64,000 bases of DNA from Bos javanicus. Its lineage: Eukaryota > Chordata > Mammalia > Artiodactyla > Bovidae. This document shows, in pieces, positions 1-11,570 of this stretch (its first letter is position 1; each line of letters opens with the position of its first letter). Under the pieces are notes generated by a model. The model had not been told where the DNA came from. It saw only the letters and a program-made list of their open reading frames with translations, and did not search any database. Location of the stretch: the NCBI RefSeq assembly GCF_032452875.1, contig NC_083880.1:60462829-60526828 (forward strand), given 5' to 3'. The position numbers were made by a program, and so were the translations under genes.

Positions 1-29
1 CTGTTGTTGGGAAAGGATATCAGGGGCCT

Positions 30-400
30 TCTGTACTAGCAATCTATTCTGCGTAACAAATAACCCACAACATGATGTTTTAAAGCTACAATAGTCATTT
101 ATTATTTCATTTATCATTATTTCTCACAGCTTTTGCAGGTCAGGGGTGGTTTAGCTGGTGGTTTTGGTCCTCAAGAGTTGGCATTCGGGTGTCAAGCGGA
201 GCCGCAGTCATCTGAAGACCTGACTGGGGCTGGAGAAGCTGCTGACAAAGTGGCTCGTGCACATGGCTGGCAGGTTGGTGCTGCTTGTTTGCTGGGCATG
301 CAGGGGAGGGAGAGCAGAGGGACTCAGTTCCTCTCCATGTGACCTGAACCCCATCACAGCATGGGGACTGGACTCCAAAAGTGAGCACTGACAGACATCT
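30..400 (+). repeat. Ancient interspersed repeat, copy 1 (family not named)
   Basis: An AACAAAT-ACC-ACAA start, a CTCACAG-TTTTGCAGGTCAG middle and a TGGCTGGCAGGTTGGTGCTG part recur in several places in this window. I recognise the pattern as a common old mammalian repeat but cannot name the family with confidence. No gene is seen in it. Confidence 0.5.
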
Positions 401-587
401 GGGCTGAAGCCATATCCTTTTTAGGACCTAGCCTTAAATATTACTTCCACCCCATTCTCTTCATCAGAAGGGAGTCACTAAGCCCCACCCAATACTCAAA
501 GGTAAGGGAAACTAGGGCCCCCCTTTGAAGCAAGGTGTTTCAAAGGATCTGTGGATGTATTTTAAAACCACTACACTCTCTTAGGGC

Positions 588-712
588 TTCCCTTGGTGGT
601 TCAGTGGTTAAGACGCAGCGCTTTCACTGCTGGGGGCATGGGTTTGAACCCTGCTCAGGGAATTATAGGTTCTACACACCACGTGCAAAAAACCCAAAAA
701 ACAAAAAACCAC
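588..712 (+). repeat. CHR-type tRNA SINE (cetartiodactyl)
   Basis: It starts with GGGCTTCCCTTGGTGGTTCA, the tRNA-derived head of cetartiodactyl SINEs, and ends in an A-rich tail at 688-712. It is diverged. Confidence 0.7.
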
Positions 713-1149
713 TATACTCAATTATGTTGGATATTTTCTTCCTTCAACTGGGTGATAAGAACGTGGAGCTTTGTTATATTAGCCTTTGTATTTATTTAAG
801 TGTTTAAAAACACAGCAGGAGATGGGGAGTAGAGAAGGGGAGCTGTGATGGGTGAGTGGTAAGGAAGGCAAGGCCGGCAACCGGTGAGCAGTGCCCCCCA
901 ACCATGCAGAGTCTTGTTGGCCAAGGTCCTGTCATGGATGCGGCAGAGTCAGAACCCTGAGCAGGTCAGGATGGGGTCTGCTTTCCCTCTGAGCCCCTGC
1001 ACCAGGCAAGCCTGCCTGGAGAAGATGACTCCAGTGCGGGCGATGATTCTTTCTCTGAACACACCTCCTGGGTACCAGCTCTTCTGAGGTCTCCCATTCA
1101 CTTCTGTCCCCTGACACCTGGCTCTTTTCCCCAGAAGCATCCACTAGTA

Positions 1150-1460
1150 TTAGTTTTTGTGACATTCTTACACAGAGACCCCATTTGTTTGTAAACATAA
1201 ACACAAATACATACATTTTTATTCCTCCCCCCCGCCCCTGCCCCCGCCAGTGGAGGTGTATTATACACACCCTTCTACATCACTTTTTCTCCTTGCCAGG
1301 GTATGTTGGCGATTCTTACAAATTTAACTAATACATAGCAAGCTTCTCCATTCTTTTTCATGATTTTGTTGTCACGTGAAGGTACTGTAACTTATTCAAC
1401 CAACTCCTATTTATAGACATTTAGTTTGTTTACCTTTATTACTACATTTTAAGCTTCAAA
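1150..1460 (-). repeat. L1M 3'-region fragment
   Basis: Fragments reading as old L1 3' sequence in reverse (ATTTTTATTCC, TTGTTGTCAC, CTATTTATAGACATTTAG) resemble five other pieces in this window. The ends are vague. The rest of 713-1985 shows no gene and no other repeat I can name. Confidence 0.4.
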
Positions 1461-1989
1461 TGTAGAGACCTAAGTTAAACAAACAACAAAGAAAACCACT
1501 CCTCAGTTCATGGCTGATGGTCAGTGTTGGCCCCTGCATGACCCTCCTGTGTTTTATTTCTCTCCCTCTATTCCTTTTTATCCTACCTCCCCTTCCCACT
1601 TTTGGGACCTCCATAGACCCTTTCTGTTGGGTTCCATGTGTGTTCTTTGGGGTGTAAGTCTCCTTGTAGAACATAATGAACACAGTGTGCTTGTATGTGT
1701 GATGTTGCTTTCTGTGTTACTGTGTTTTCTGCATTGTTAATTTATTTGTGCTCCAGTACTGATTCCCTGTTTAATACTGATATAGTTTGTGACTTGACCT
1801 GTGACTTCTAATTGCTGACCAAGACTCCTTGGTTTGCATCCACCACACTCATTCTTCTCTCTTACTTTTCCAGTGATGAGCACTGGGTAGTCTCTAAGTC
1901 TACCACCATAACAGCACTGCTATGTCCTTGGATGGGCTGGCATGAGAATTTTGTGTGGACAAATAGGTGTATAATTACTGGTTCATTGG

Positions 1990-2400
1990 TTATATGTATT
2001 CTGGTTATCTTTTGTACGACAAAAATTTGCCCTCAACTGAGAGGCGTAAAACAACACTGTTTTGTCTTGATTTTGCAGGTCAAGAATTCACAAAGGGCTT
2101 GGCTAGGGAGCTCAGCTCTGAACCATGTAGTGTCAGCTGAGACAGCTGGGGCTGAAGGTTCCCTTCCAAGATGGCATCTTCACTCGTGTCTGCAGCCTTG
2201 ATGTGCCTGGCTGCGCTCTCTCTGTCTTTCTTTTTCTCTGCTTCCCCACCCTTGGCATCTCACCCTAAAGGACACTTCTCCATAGCTACCTGAACTTCCT
2301 TGCAGCATGGCAGTCTCACAGTGGTTGGATTTCTTTCTTGGCAGCTGATTTCTCCCCAAGAAATCATTCCAAGAATGATTGGAAGCTGCTAGTCTTTTAA
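1990..2400 (+). repeat. Ancient interspersed repeat, copy 2 (same family as 30-400)
   Basis: It shares the GGCGTAAAACAACAC, TTTTGCAGGTCAAGAATTC and CTTGCAGCATGGCAGTC blocks with the other copies. Open frames here are chance. Confidence 0.5.
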
Positions 2401-2539
2401 GATCTGGGCCTAGAAACTGACACAGCATCCCTTCTGCCATAATTGTTGGTCGAGACAGCCGTGCGCCAGCCCAGATTCAGAGAGCAGGTGCATAGACCTC
2501 ACCTCTCTATGGGAACAGTGTCAGAGAAGTGGTGGCCAT

Positions 2540-2840
2540 CTTTTACACATTCTGATATATATATTTAACACAACAGATTGTTCTCCAGATGGCAGCTCCA
2601 GCCCCCACTTCCCCAGCACTATCTCCACATCCCCACCCACACTTGGCTGAATCCAGCCTGTTCAGTTCTTCCTTTACATGCAGCTAGCATTCTTGCATAT
2701 GGGTCATTTCCCCATAAGCAAGTGTGAATGTAGGAAAAAGTCCCAGAGGCAGACGTGCTAGTCAAAGGATATGTGCATTTGCAATTTTGACAGATATTGC
2801 CAATCCTTCAATCAACTCTGAGCTCCATTTCTTCATAACA
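2540..2840 (-). repeat. L1M 3'-region fragment
   Basis: It has the typical old L1 words CAAAGGATATGTGCATTTGC and TTTTGACAGATATTGCCAA in the orientation of a minus-strand element. Confidence 0.55.
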
Positions 2841-2939
2841 AATCCAGGGCACTTCTCACCACCTCTGCCCTCACCACCCGGGTACCAGTCACCCTCCTGG
2901 TGACCCTGGGCTCCAGCTTCCATTCCAGCCCCCACAGTG

Positions 2940-3490
2940 CATTCTCCACAGGCAGCCAGATGCATTCCCTTAAAACCTGAGTCAGATCCTGCCCCTCCTC
3001 TGCTCAGAAGCCTCTGCTGATCTCGCATATTACTCAGAGTAATACATTCTCTCGATGACTCTGACACGCTGTGTGTCCGCCCCGGTGATCTCTCTCACCT
3101 GGTGCCTTCCACGTTCTCCTTCTCTGCCCCACCGGGTTTTTAACCCACCTGGCATGTTCGCACCCCTGGCTCCTGGCAGGAGTTTGAACTTCCCAGGCAT
3201 GCTCCCATCCTAGGGCCTTTGCAGTCAATGTTCCCTCTACCCAAAATGCTCTCTCCCTGCAGGTCTCCATGGCTCCTCCCTACTCAATCTGTGCCTCGAA
3301 CACCACCCCTCCCAGTCAAGCTCTTCTCTTTATCCTGTGTTGGTTTCTTCATAGCAGTTCTTCCTCCAACATGTAGTATGGGGAGTTGTATGTTCCTTTA
3401 TTGTCTGTCTCCTCTCCAGATCACAAGCACGGGGCAGTGGCAGATCATCAGCTCTGCTCAGTACCTGGCATTGAGGAAGAGCTCTACAAA
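2940..3490 (+). repeat. L2 LINE fragment
   Basis: The stretch from CTCAGAAGCCTCTGCTGATC through AGGGCCTTTGCAG, TGTTCCCTCTACCCAAAATG and CTCAGTACCTGGCATTGAG follows the 3' part of the L2 consensus. It is heavily diverged. Confidence 0.6.
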
Positions 3491-3610
3491 CATATCTGGG
3501 ATATTTGTGGAGTTCAACCATCCTCCACAGAGATTTGTGCCAATTCACTCACCACCAGCAATGTACAGACCTCAGGAACTGGAATCAACCCAAATGTATT
3601 CCCAGATACA

Positions 3611-3825
3611 CATTGTTGGTGTTTAGTCGCTAAGTCATGTCTGAATCTTTTGTGACCCTATGGACTGTAGCCCACCACTTTCCTCTGTCCATGAGATCTC
3701 CCAGGCAAGAGTACTGGAGTGGGTTGCTATTTCATTCTCCAGGGCATATTCCCAACCCAGGGATGGAACCTGTGTTTCCTGCATTGGCAGGAGGATTATT
3801 TACCACTGAGTCACCTGGAAAGCCC
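3611..3825 (-). repeat. Bov-tA SINE
   Basis: A ruminant tRNA-Glu/BovA fusion in reverse. It is flanked by the target duplication CCCAGATACA at 3601-3610 and 3826-3835. Confidence 0.9.
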
Positions 3826-4234
3826 CCCAGATACATAGCCTTTAAGTTAAATCCTCCCTTGCTCAAGAACCTTCAAGGACTGCCCATTACCTTGCTTGGC
3901 ACATCTCAAACTGGAACCCAAGACCTTTTAATACCAGTCCTAAGTGTTTCCCCAGCTCTCTGGAAAGAAGTGCATGGATGAGATTTTTCTCAGTGTTGAG
4001 TTTTTCCCTTATCCATTCTTCTAACATTATTGGCATAGACTCCCACTTAGCGGGAAAAATCCTTGAGATAAAAGGGGAGAGCTCACAAACAATGAGTTCA
4101 CTGGTTGTGGTTTCTAATGCTCTACTGAAGCTGGTCCCATCTCAGCCCCAGTGAACATCACAACTGACGTCTTGGACCAAGTGTGCTCTCCTGGCTGAGC
4201 CTCAGTTTACCCATCGGTGGAGTGAACAGAACAG

Positions 4235-4460
4235 CACTGTTGCATATGGTCTGCTTGCTGCTTGCCCCGTGCAGGGCCAGATACTGGGCACATTTTAACT
4301 CACTTGATCCTCATGGTCACTATAAGAGGCACGTACTATAATTATTCTCCTTTCTCAGATGAGGAAACTGAGGCCTAAAGCAATTAAATAACATGTCTAT
4401 ACGTCCATAGCTGGGGAGTAGTGAGGCTTGGATATGAACCCCCCACACCCTATACCCAGG
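4235..4460 (-). repeat. MIR SINE
   Basis: It contains the words ATCCTCATGGTCACTATAAG and CTCAGATGAGGAAACTGAGG, which are MIR core and 3' sequence in reverse. Confidence 0.75.
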
Positions 4461-4584
4461 ATGGACACAAGGTTGCATGACTGAAGTTGTGCTGTGTCAA
4501 GTCCATGGTCCTCTCTGGGGTGTGAAACAAGGCTTCTTGACTCCCAGATGGCTTTTCAATAACATTCCAATCTCTATCATTATT

Positions 4585-4965
4585 AGAATAATTACCATCA
4601 ATAACAGCTAACAACTATTACACGTCTCCTAAGTGCTAAGAATTTCCTCTGCATTTTGAATCTCTCAACAACCCTAGAAGTTAATGACTCACTTAACCCC
4701 CTTTTACGGGTGAAGAGACTGAGCTCAGCAGTGGAGCTGGGATTTGGCCCCTGTGCCACTGCCCACCATGAGTCCTTGGAGCACCTCAGTTTAGCAGGGA
4801 CTTTCACACCTTCATCTCATTGGACATCACAGTCGTGCCCTGAAGTCCATCCTCCTCCTCTCGTTCCCATTTTGCTGATAAGAATGTTGAGGAGCAGTGC
4901 CCTTGCTCAAGGCCACGCACAGCTCTTTCCAAACAATCTGCCTGCCTCACCTCCCCCAGCAGCAT
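4585..4965 (-). repeat. MIR SINE and flank
   Basis: AACAGCTAACAACTATTACA, CTCTCAACAACCCTAGAAG and GAGACTGAGCTCAGCAGTGG mark a reverse MIR to about 4770; a second, weaker MIR-like part follows at about 4850-4930. A 228-codon open frame over this region is read through repeat and is not a gene. Confidence 0.55.
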
Positions 4966-5474
4966 CCAGGATGTCACAGCTGGAAGGGACCCGATTTATA
5001 GCTCAGGAAGGAGCAAGTCAAGGCCTCTGGGGTGTGGGGCAGGGCTCTCAGGCAGTTGCCCAGAAATCCTGTTTACTGGCAGGACCGGAGACACACCAGA
5101 CCAGGAAGGAGGGAGGCCCAGGAGACGGCCCATGTGTGCATCTTCAAAGCCTTGCCCATCCTCAGGACTCCCCAGAGGAGCAGCAAGCTGTCACTTCCAT
5201 GGTACATCCCCTGCCTGACCGCACTGACTCAGGCTGGCCTCTCCACCCCTGCGCTTTCCTGAGACCTGTCTGCCTCCCCACCCAGACAGCCCCCTATCTG
5301 GGCTTCGGCAGCGCATTCATTCACTCAGCAAACCACTCTTAAGTGGCAACTACTATTTTATGCAAGGGGGATAGATACATTCATGAATAAACAGTGATCC
5401 CTGCTCTGTAGTGTTAATATTCTGGGGTGGAGAAAATATGGTAAATACAAAACACACTAAGTAAAATATATAGC

Positions 5475-5712
5475 ATGTTTGCTATATTTAGAGAGGATAA
5501 CCAACAGAAACCTATTTTATAGCACATGGAACTCTGCTCAATGTTATGTGCCAGCCTGGATGGCATGGGGGGGTCAGTGGTGTTGGAGGAGAATGGATAT
5601 GTGTTTATGTATGGCTGAGTCCCTTTGCTTTTCACCCGAAACTATCTTAACATTGTTAATCAGCTATACCCCAATACAAATGTTTTGGTGTTAAAAAAAT
5701 TAATTAATTAAA
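5475..5712 (+). repeat. Ruminant L1 3' end
   Basis: The words GGATAACCAACAGAAACC, ACTCTGCTCAATGTTATGTG and AATCAGCTATACCCCAATAC, ending in an A/T-rich tail, match the bovine L1 3' UTR. Confidence 0.75.
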
Positions 5713-5848
5713 TTAAAGAATATTATAGATGTAACATGTTTGGTAATTATAAGGATCATGGCAAAATAAAAAAGAGAGCAAGGCAAGTGGTTTGGGAGTG
5801 GGGAGGGAGGGTCATGGTGTTAAATAAGGCAGGCCTCACCAAGAAGGT

Positions 5849-6124
5849 TGGAGAAGGCAATGGCACCCCACTCCAGTACTCTCACCTGGAAAATCCCATG
5901 GACGGAGGAGCCTGGTAGGCTGCAGTCCATGGGGTCGCAAAGAGTCAGACACGATTGAGCGACTTCACTTTTACTTTTCACTTTCATGCACTGGAGAAGG
6001 AAATGGCAACCCACTCCAGTGTTCTTGCCTGGAGAATCCCAGGGACGGCAGAGCCTGGTGGACTGCCATCTATGGGGTCGCACAGAGTCAGACACGACTG
6101 AAGTGACTTAGCAGCTCAGCAGCG
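5849..6124 (+). repeat. BOV-A2 SINE (dimer)
   Basis: Two BovA monomers, each with a GGAGAAGG-AATGGCA head, are joined head to tail. The target duplication CCAAGAAGGT lies at 5839-5848 and 6125-6134. Confidence 0.93.
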
Positions 6125-6134
6125 CCAAGAAGGT

Positions 6135-6560
6135 GACATCTGAACAGAGACCTGAACCAGGCAACACCTGGAGGAAGTGTTCCAGGTGTTCCAGGCAGTG
6201 GAGCACTGTCCACAGCATGTGCAAGGGCCCTGAGGTGGAGGTCTTGTGTATAAGGCAAGAGGCCAGTGTGGCTGCAGAGGAGTCAGTGAGGGAAGAGGGT
6301 AGGAGTTAGGACAGAGGGGTGAGAGGGTAGGAGAGGGAACAGATCACCTGGGGCCGGTGGGTCATTGTATGCGTTCAGCTTTTGCTCTGAGCGAGCTGGG
6401 AGCCAAGCAAGGGTTTTGAGCAGGGGTGAGGGGTGGGGTGAGAAGGGTCTCATCTGTGCTTTATAGGACTTGTCTGGCTGTTATGTGAGGGCACATGGCA
6501 GAGGGGAGAGGAAGGAACCAGGCTGCTCGTGAGACTGTTGCAGTAATCCTGGCAAGAAAT
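6135..6560 (-). repeat. L2 LINE fragment
   Basis: GTGACATCTGAACAGAGACC, TTCCAGGCAGTGGAGCAC, GTGCAAGGGCCCTGAGG and GGGTTTTGAGCAGGGGTGA are reverse-strand L2 words. Confidence 0.65.
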
Positions 6561-6569
6561 GAAAGCACT

Positions 6570-7095
6570 ATTCCAGTTACCACCGCTACAGAACAAACTC
6601 CCCCCAAACTGCTTAAAGCAACTACTATTTGGTGATACTTATGAATTCAGAGCTGGTGTGGTGGGGATAGCTTGTCTCTGTGAAGTGGTATCTTGAGCCT
6701 CAACTGGGTAGACTCAGAGATCAATAGGAATTAACAACTGAGGGCTGGAATCATCTGGAGGTCCCTGGACTGGAATGACTTGAAGACCAGGACTGCCAGC
6801 AGGAATACCTACATGTGACCTCCCCATGTGGCCTGGGCTTCCTCACAGTATGGAGGTCTCAGAGCATTTGGACTTCTTACTCAACAGCTCAGGGTGTTCC
6901 AGTAAACAAGCTGAAGCTGCCTTGCCTTTCATGACCTAGCCTCCACAGTCACATAGAGTCACTTCTGCCATGATCTATTGTTTAAAGCAGTCACAAACCC
7001 ACCCAGACTCAAGAAGAAAGGACGTGGACCCGACCTCTCAATGGGGCCATGTGTTAAAACCACCACGAACACTTAGCATCTGCATGCAAATTGAA
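6570..7095 (+). repeat. Ancient interspersed repeat, copy 3 (same family as 30-400)
   Basis: A longer copy with CTACAGAACAAACTCCCCCC at the start, GTGGCCTGGGCTTCCTCACA in the middle and CCACCCAGACTCAAG near the end. It aligns by eye with copies at 1990, 10010 and 14805. Confidence 0.55.
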
Positions 7096-7219
7096 AGTTT
7101 CTTTTGTTGGCTGATGCAGAAGGCACAGAGGACAGCCATATCAGAAGTGGTTTTGCTCACCCAGGGTTCATAGCCCTGTGACCAAAACAGTTACCTCTCG
7201 GGGTAGAGGCAGCCAGAGG

Positions 7220-7320
7220 AGCTCCAGTCCAGCTTGGCCAATCAGGGCAGGCTTCCTGGAGGATGCAATGGATGAGCTGAGTCTTAAAAAGTGAGAGGAT
7301 CAACCAAGAGAAATGACATC
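7220..7320 (-). repeat. L2 LINE fragment
   Basis: GGGCAGGCTTCCTGGAGG followed by GAGCTGAGTCTTAAAAAGTG is reverse L2. Confidence 0.55.
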
Positions 7321-7379
7321 GGGCATCCCAGGACAGGGAGAATTAGGGATGCTCACATTGAGAGGCAGGAGCGTGAATG

Positions 7380-7520
7380 TTTGAGAGATGGAGTCTGGGT
7401 TTGAGTTCCAGGTTGCCGTTCCTAGTCGGTGACATTGGGCAGAACACCTTGCCTCTCTGAGCCTCCGTTTATTGTAAAATAGGTGTGATAATAATTGTGC
7501 TATCTTCAAGGGAGAAAATG
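7380..7520 (+). repeat. MIR SINE
   Basis: GGTTTGAGTTCCAGG, TGACATTGGGCAGAACACC and CTGAGCCTCCGTTTATTG follow the MIR core. Confidence 0.65.
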
Positions 7521-7540
7521 TAGCAAGGAGCCTTCTAGAT

Positions 7541-7569
7541 GGAAAACAACAACAACAACAACAACAACC
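7541..7569 (+). repeat. (AAC)n microsatellite
   Basis: About eight to nine AAC units, almost perfect. An open frame reading a run of asparagines here is a product of the repeat. Confidence 0.95.
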
Positions 7570-8354
7570 CTCAAACTGTCAGCTCTGACTGGGAAGCCAC
7601 AGGTAAAGGTGAGCGGCTTAGGCTGTCTGGGGATCAGAAGAGGAAATGGGCAGAGATTTGCCCAGTGCCACCCAGCGTCCAAGAGGAGGACATGGACCAC
7701 ACCCCCACTGACTTACCACAGCCTGACCTATGACCCCTCCCTGTCTGCTCTTACTCCTCACATCCCCCCGACCCCACAAGTTCACTTGAGACAGGGGGTG
7801 TCACTTCTTCCCTGTATGTGCCCCATCCAAGAAATCTTGTGAGGCCTCCAAAGGGGATCACCTGATCTAGAGGTGAGGCCTTGAAGAGGGGGCGTGACTG
7901 CTGGCCTGGTAAGGGCTCCCCTCTGCTCCTTTCTCTGCATCTCCATTCAGCAGGAATTCCTCAGTCCAGCACAGAGTTCCGGCAGATTTTATGGGCCAGC
8001 CGCAACAGACAAATGGAGAAGAAAACTTCCCTCTGGAGCTCTGCTCAGCTCTCAAAATGTGATTTCCGCTCTGCTGGAAGGAGCCTGGGCTGCTTTAACC
8101 CTCTGTGGGAGGGGACCACAGGGTCTGATTCACGATCTTCCTAGCTGACTGCCCTGCCTGCCCACCCCATTGGCTCCCTTCCTTCCTCAGCGGCTCTTAC
8201 CCTGCCCTGGGGCTCAGCTTCCCCTCCTCCCTTTGCAGAACTGCCTCAAAGACCCCAAAGCCCCTTTAGGATCATCCGCAAAGCATCCACTTGCCATGAG
8301 CATGCCACATGCCAGCATCTTGTAAACACAGGCTCATGAGAAGTCTGGAGTGAG

Positions 8355-8600
8355 GTGGTTGAGTACATGGGCATTGGATGTGAACAGAAATGGGTTTGAG
8401 ATCAAGCTTTGCCTGTTCCAGTTTGCAAGATCTTGGACTAAGTCCCTTCACCTTGCTAGGTCAGAGTTTCCTCATCTGTAAAATGGGCTTCATGATAGGA
8501 TCTGTCTCATAGGAGTGTTGTGAGGAATCAGTGAGATCAGATATGTAAAGTGTTTAGCATGTAGCCTTCAATAAATGATAGTTGTTATTATGACTACCTC
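8355..8600 (+). repeat. MIR SINE
   Basis: It runs from GGTTTGAGATCAAGC through CCTCATCTGTAAAATGGG to CAATAAATGATAGTTGTTAT, a near full-length MIR. The stretch 7525-8350 before it shows the microsatellite and otherwise no gene. Confidence 0.8.
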
Positions 8601-9221
8601 CTCCCCTCCACAAACCCGACAGGGTAGGTATCATCACCCACACTTGACTACATGACAAAATCAAGGCTCTTGGGACTCGTCTTCACTTGCTCAATGCCTT
8701 ACTTTCTACAATTATCAATCAGGACTGCAAACCCTGAGCCTGTCAAATAATACAGTCAATCCTTATTATTTGGAGATTCCGTATTCGTGAATTGGCCTGC
8801 TCCCTAAAATTTATTTGTAACACCAAAATGAATACTTTCTAGTGGCTTTATGGTCATTCACGGATGTGTGCAGAGTGAAGAAAAATTTGAGTCACCAACA
8901 CCCACCCACTTTTCCAGCTCAAGTGGATCATACTAACTCTGCCTTCTCTCTCCACTCTTATGCTGTAAACAAGTGTCTTGCTTGTGGTCTATTTAGCACC
9001 ACTCTTTGCACATTTTCATGCTTTTTGTTGGTGATTTCTCTGTTTAAAATGATCTCAAGCATAGTACTAAAGTGCTATCTGATGTCACCAAACTCAAGAG
9101 GGCTGTGAGGTGTCTTACAGAGAAAACAATGTGTGTTAGATGAGCTTTGTTCAAGTGTGAGTTATAATGCTGTCGTCCATAATTTTAATGTGAATGAATC
9201 AACAGGATACATTAGCTAGTG

Positions 9222-9437
9222 CATGTGTACATGCTCAGTCATGTTCTATTCTTTGTGACCCCGTGGACTAGAGCCTGCCAGGCTCCTCTGTCCATGGGAT
9301 TCTCCAAGCAAGAATACTGGAGTGGGTTGCCATTTTCTTCTCCAGGGGATCTTCCCAATGCAGGGATCAAACCTGAGTCTCCTGTGTCTCCTGCATTGCA
9401 GGCAGATGCTTTACCACTTAAGCCATCAAGGGGAAGC
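9222..9437 (-). repeat. Bov-tA SINE
   Basis: Reverse BovA half (GGACTAGAGCCTGCCAGG) followed by the reverse tRNA-like half ending CACTTAAGCCATCAAGGGG. Confidence 0.9.
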
Positions 9438-9473
9438 ATCATATATAATAGATAAGGCATCCTTATCTAATCT

Positions 9474-9752
9474 GCTGCTGCTGCTGCTGCTAAGTCACTT
9501 CAGTCGTGCCCAACTCTGTGTGACCCCATAGACAGCAGCCCACTAGGCTCCCCGTCCCTGGGATTCTCCAGGCAAGAACACTGGAGTGGGTTGCCATTTC
9601 CTTCTCCAATGCATGAAAGTGAAAAGTGAAAGTGAAGTCGCTCAAGTTGTGTCCGACCCTCAGCAACCCCATGGACTGCAGCCTACCAGGCTCCTCCATC
9701 CATAGGATTTTCCAGGCAGAAGTACTGGAGTGGGGTGCCATTGCCTTCTCCG
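9474..9752 (-). repeat. BOV-A2 SINE (dimer)
   Basis: It starts with a (CTG)n run, the reverse of the BOV-A2 tail. The target duplication TTATCTAATCT lies at 9463-9473 and 9753-9763. Confidence 0.93.
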
Positions 9753-10009
9753 TTATCTAATCTAAAGCACACCTAAAACAAGGCTATTTATTGATCAGTT
9801 GATGAAAATGTGACTAGAGTCTCACAGCAGACTACCTCTATATTTTTCCCTAGGAGTGATGTGTTCTGTATTTGCTAATTCAGTGTTGGTGGTAACTTTA
9901 CAGACTATAATTACAGCAAATAATAAAAAAATCAATTAAATTTTCAGGGGTTTGGTACTTTCAGGTGTGAAGATAATACTTAGGAGGCATTGCAGTGAGC
10001 TGCAGTGAC

Positions 10010-10560
10010 AATTAGCATTGCTATGGGACAAATTACCCTACAAGTTAGTGTCTTAAAATACCCATTTTCTTATGTTCACAGAGTCTATGGTTCAGGATTC
10101 ATAATAATCGACACAGCAGGGAATGCTTGCCGCTGCTCCCTGATATCTGAGGCTTCAACTGGGAAGACCCAAAAGTAGGGGTGAGGGAAGAGGGAGGCTC
10201 AAGAGGGAAGGGATATACACATAGCTATAACTGCTCTGCATTGTTATACTGCAGAAACCAGCACAACGTTTAAAGCAATTATCCTCCAATTAAAAAAAAA
10301 AGTGAAGATGTTTCAACAGCTAGGGATGGAATCATACAAAGGCATTTTCATTCACCCATCTGTCCCCTGGGCTGGGAGGATGGGAAAGATAGTATAATCG
10401 ATTAGAAGCACCATCATGTGGCCTGGGCTTCCTCACAGAACAGCAGTCTCAGGGAATTTGAACCTGTTACATGGCAACTCTGAGCTCTAAGTAAAGAGGG
10501 TTCCAGTGAACAAGGCAGAAGATGCGTCACCTCTACGACCCTGCTTCAGAAGTCACAGAG
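10010..10560 (+). repeat. Ancient interspersed repeat, copy 4, with an L1 tail inside
   Basis: ACAAATTACCCTACAAG, GTGGCCTGGGCTTCCTCACA and GGTCACTTCTGTCAAATTC match copy 3. A ruminant L1 3' tail (about 10195-10303, ending CAATTATCCTCCAATTAAAA) interrupts it. The end of this copy resumes after the SINE pair, at about 11200-11300. Confidence 0.55.
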
Positions 10561-10586
10561 GGTCACTTCTGTCAAATTCAACTGGT

Positions 10587-11195
10587 CAGGACCTTCCCTG
10601 GTGGTCCAATTGTTAAGAATCCACCTGCCAATGCAGGGGACACTGATTTGATCCCTGGTCCGGGAAGATCCCACAAGCTGCAGGGCAACTAAGGCTGTGT
10701 GACAAACTACTGAGTCCTCTCGCCTAGAGCTTGTGCTCCACGGCAAGAGAAACCACCTTAATGAGAAGCTTGAGCATCACAACAAAGAACAGCCACTGCC
10801 CCACCTCTCCCACCATTCCCCCCGCCCCCGCCACCAATTAATGCAACTAAAGAAAGCCCCAGAGAAGGCAATGGCACCCCACTCCCGTACTCTTGCCTGG
10901 AAAATCCCATGGACGGAGGAGCCTGGTAGGCTGCAGTCCAAGGGGTCACGAAGAGTCGGACACGACTGAGCGACTTCACTTTCACTTTTCACTTTAATGC
11001 ATTGGAGAAGGAAATGGCAACCCGCTCCAGTGTTCTTGCCTGGAGAATCCCAGGGACAGAGGAGCCTGGTGGGCTGCCGTCTACGGGGTCTCATAGAGTC
11101 GGACACGACTAAAGCGACTTAGCAGCAGCACAGAGAAAGCCTGCATGCAGCAACGAAGACCCAACACAGCCAAAAATAAATAAATAATTTTTAAA
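10587..11195 (+). repeat. CHR-type tRNA SINE, split by a BOV-A2
   Basis: The head is ACCTTCCCTGGTGGTCCAAT and the tail is CAGCCAAAAATAAATAAATA. The SINE is interrupted at 10859-11133 by a younger BOV-A2, so its two halves are 10587-10858 and 11134-11195. Confidence 0.85.
10859..11133 (+). repeat. BOV-A2 SINE nested in CHR SINE
   Basis: A dimer of BovA monomers with target duplication AGAAAGCC at 10851-10858 and 11134-11141. Confidence 0.92.
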
Positions 11196-11329
11196 ATTCA
11201 ACTAATCAAGCAGCCACCAACCTGTCCAGACTCAAGGACAGGGGACATAGCCCCTCGTTATTGATAGAAAGAGTTGGGGGAAGGGTATGTTTTCAAACCA
11301 CCACAGCCATTAACACCAACTTAATAAAA

Positions 11330-11570
11330 TTAGAGACCCAGGTCCAAATCTTTGACTCTTCCCTTCTCCTAGTTGGGCAATTGTGGGCAAGTTCCTTAAC
11401 CCCCTCTTAACCCCTCATTTCCCTTTCTGTTACATGATGGTAATTACAGGCCCCCACTTCTAGGATGGTGAGGATGAAATGAGACAGTGGATACGAGACT
11501 GTTACTCAGTGCCTGACACGCAGTGCAGCACAGATGGTGACAGTATGAACGTTATTCGTATGAGACCTGG
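11330..11570 (+). repeat. MIR SINE
   Basis: TTGTGGGCAAGTTCCTTAAC, GATGGTAATTACAGG and CTCAGTGCCTGACACGCAG mark a forward MIR. Confidence 0.7.

Larger units (their letters stand above)
8753..9938 (+). mobile_element. Tigger-like (pogo) DNA transposon fossil, interrupted by two SINEs
   Basis: It begins CAGTCAATCCTTATTATTTG after a TA and ends near TAATAAAAAAATCAATT, a decayed inverted repeat. The internal sequence around 9046-9200 resembles the N-terminal helix-turn-helix coding part of Tigger transposases as I remember it, with a missing base near its start and a stop. Bov-tA (9222-9437) and BOV-A2 (9474-9752) have landed inside it. It is non-functional, and the family assignment is from memory. 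Confidence 0.6.

Noticed and set aside
588..660. tRNA-like head with A and B box words, considered as a tRNA gene
   Set aside because: It belongs to a tRNA-derived SINE, does not fold as a full cloverleaf by eye and is followed by the SINE body.
4656..5342. 228-codon open frame on +
   Set aside because: It runs through a reverse MIR and unique DNA, has no domain or coding-like bias and no splice context. Chance.
5839..6134. Regular repeats with spacers, considered as a CRISPR-like array
   Set aside because: They are SINE monomers in a eukaryotic genome with target duplications.
7539..7733. Poly-asparagine frame
   Set aside because: Translation of the (AAC)n microsatellite.
10777..11106. 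Minus-strand frame of 109 codons (also similar frames at 5820, 18407, 9490, 15899)
   Set aside because: Repeated near-identical proteins are translations of BOV-A2 SINEs, not a gene family.
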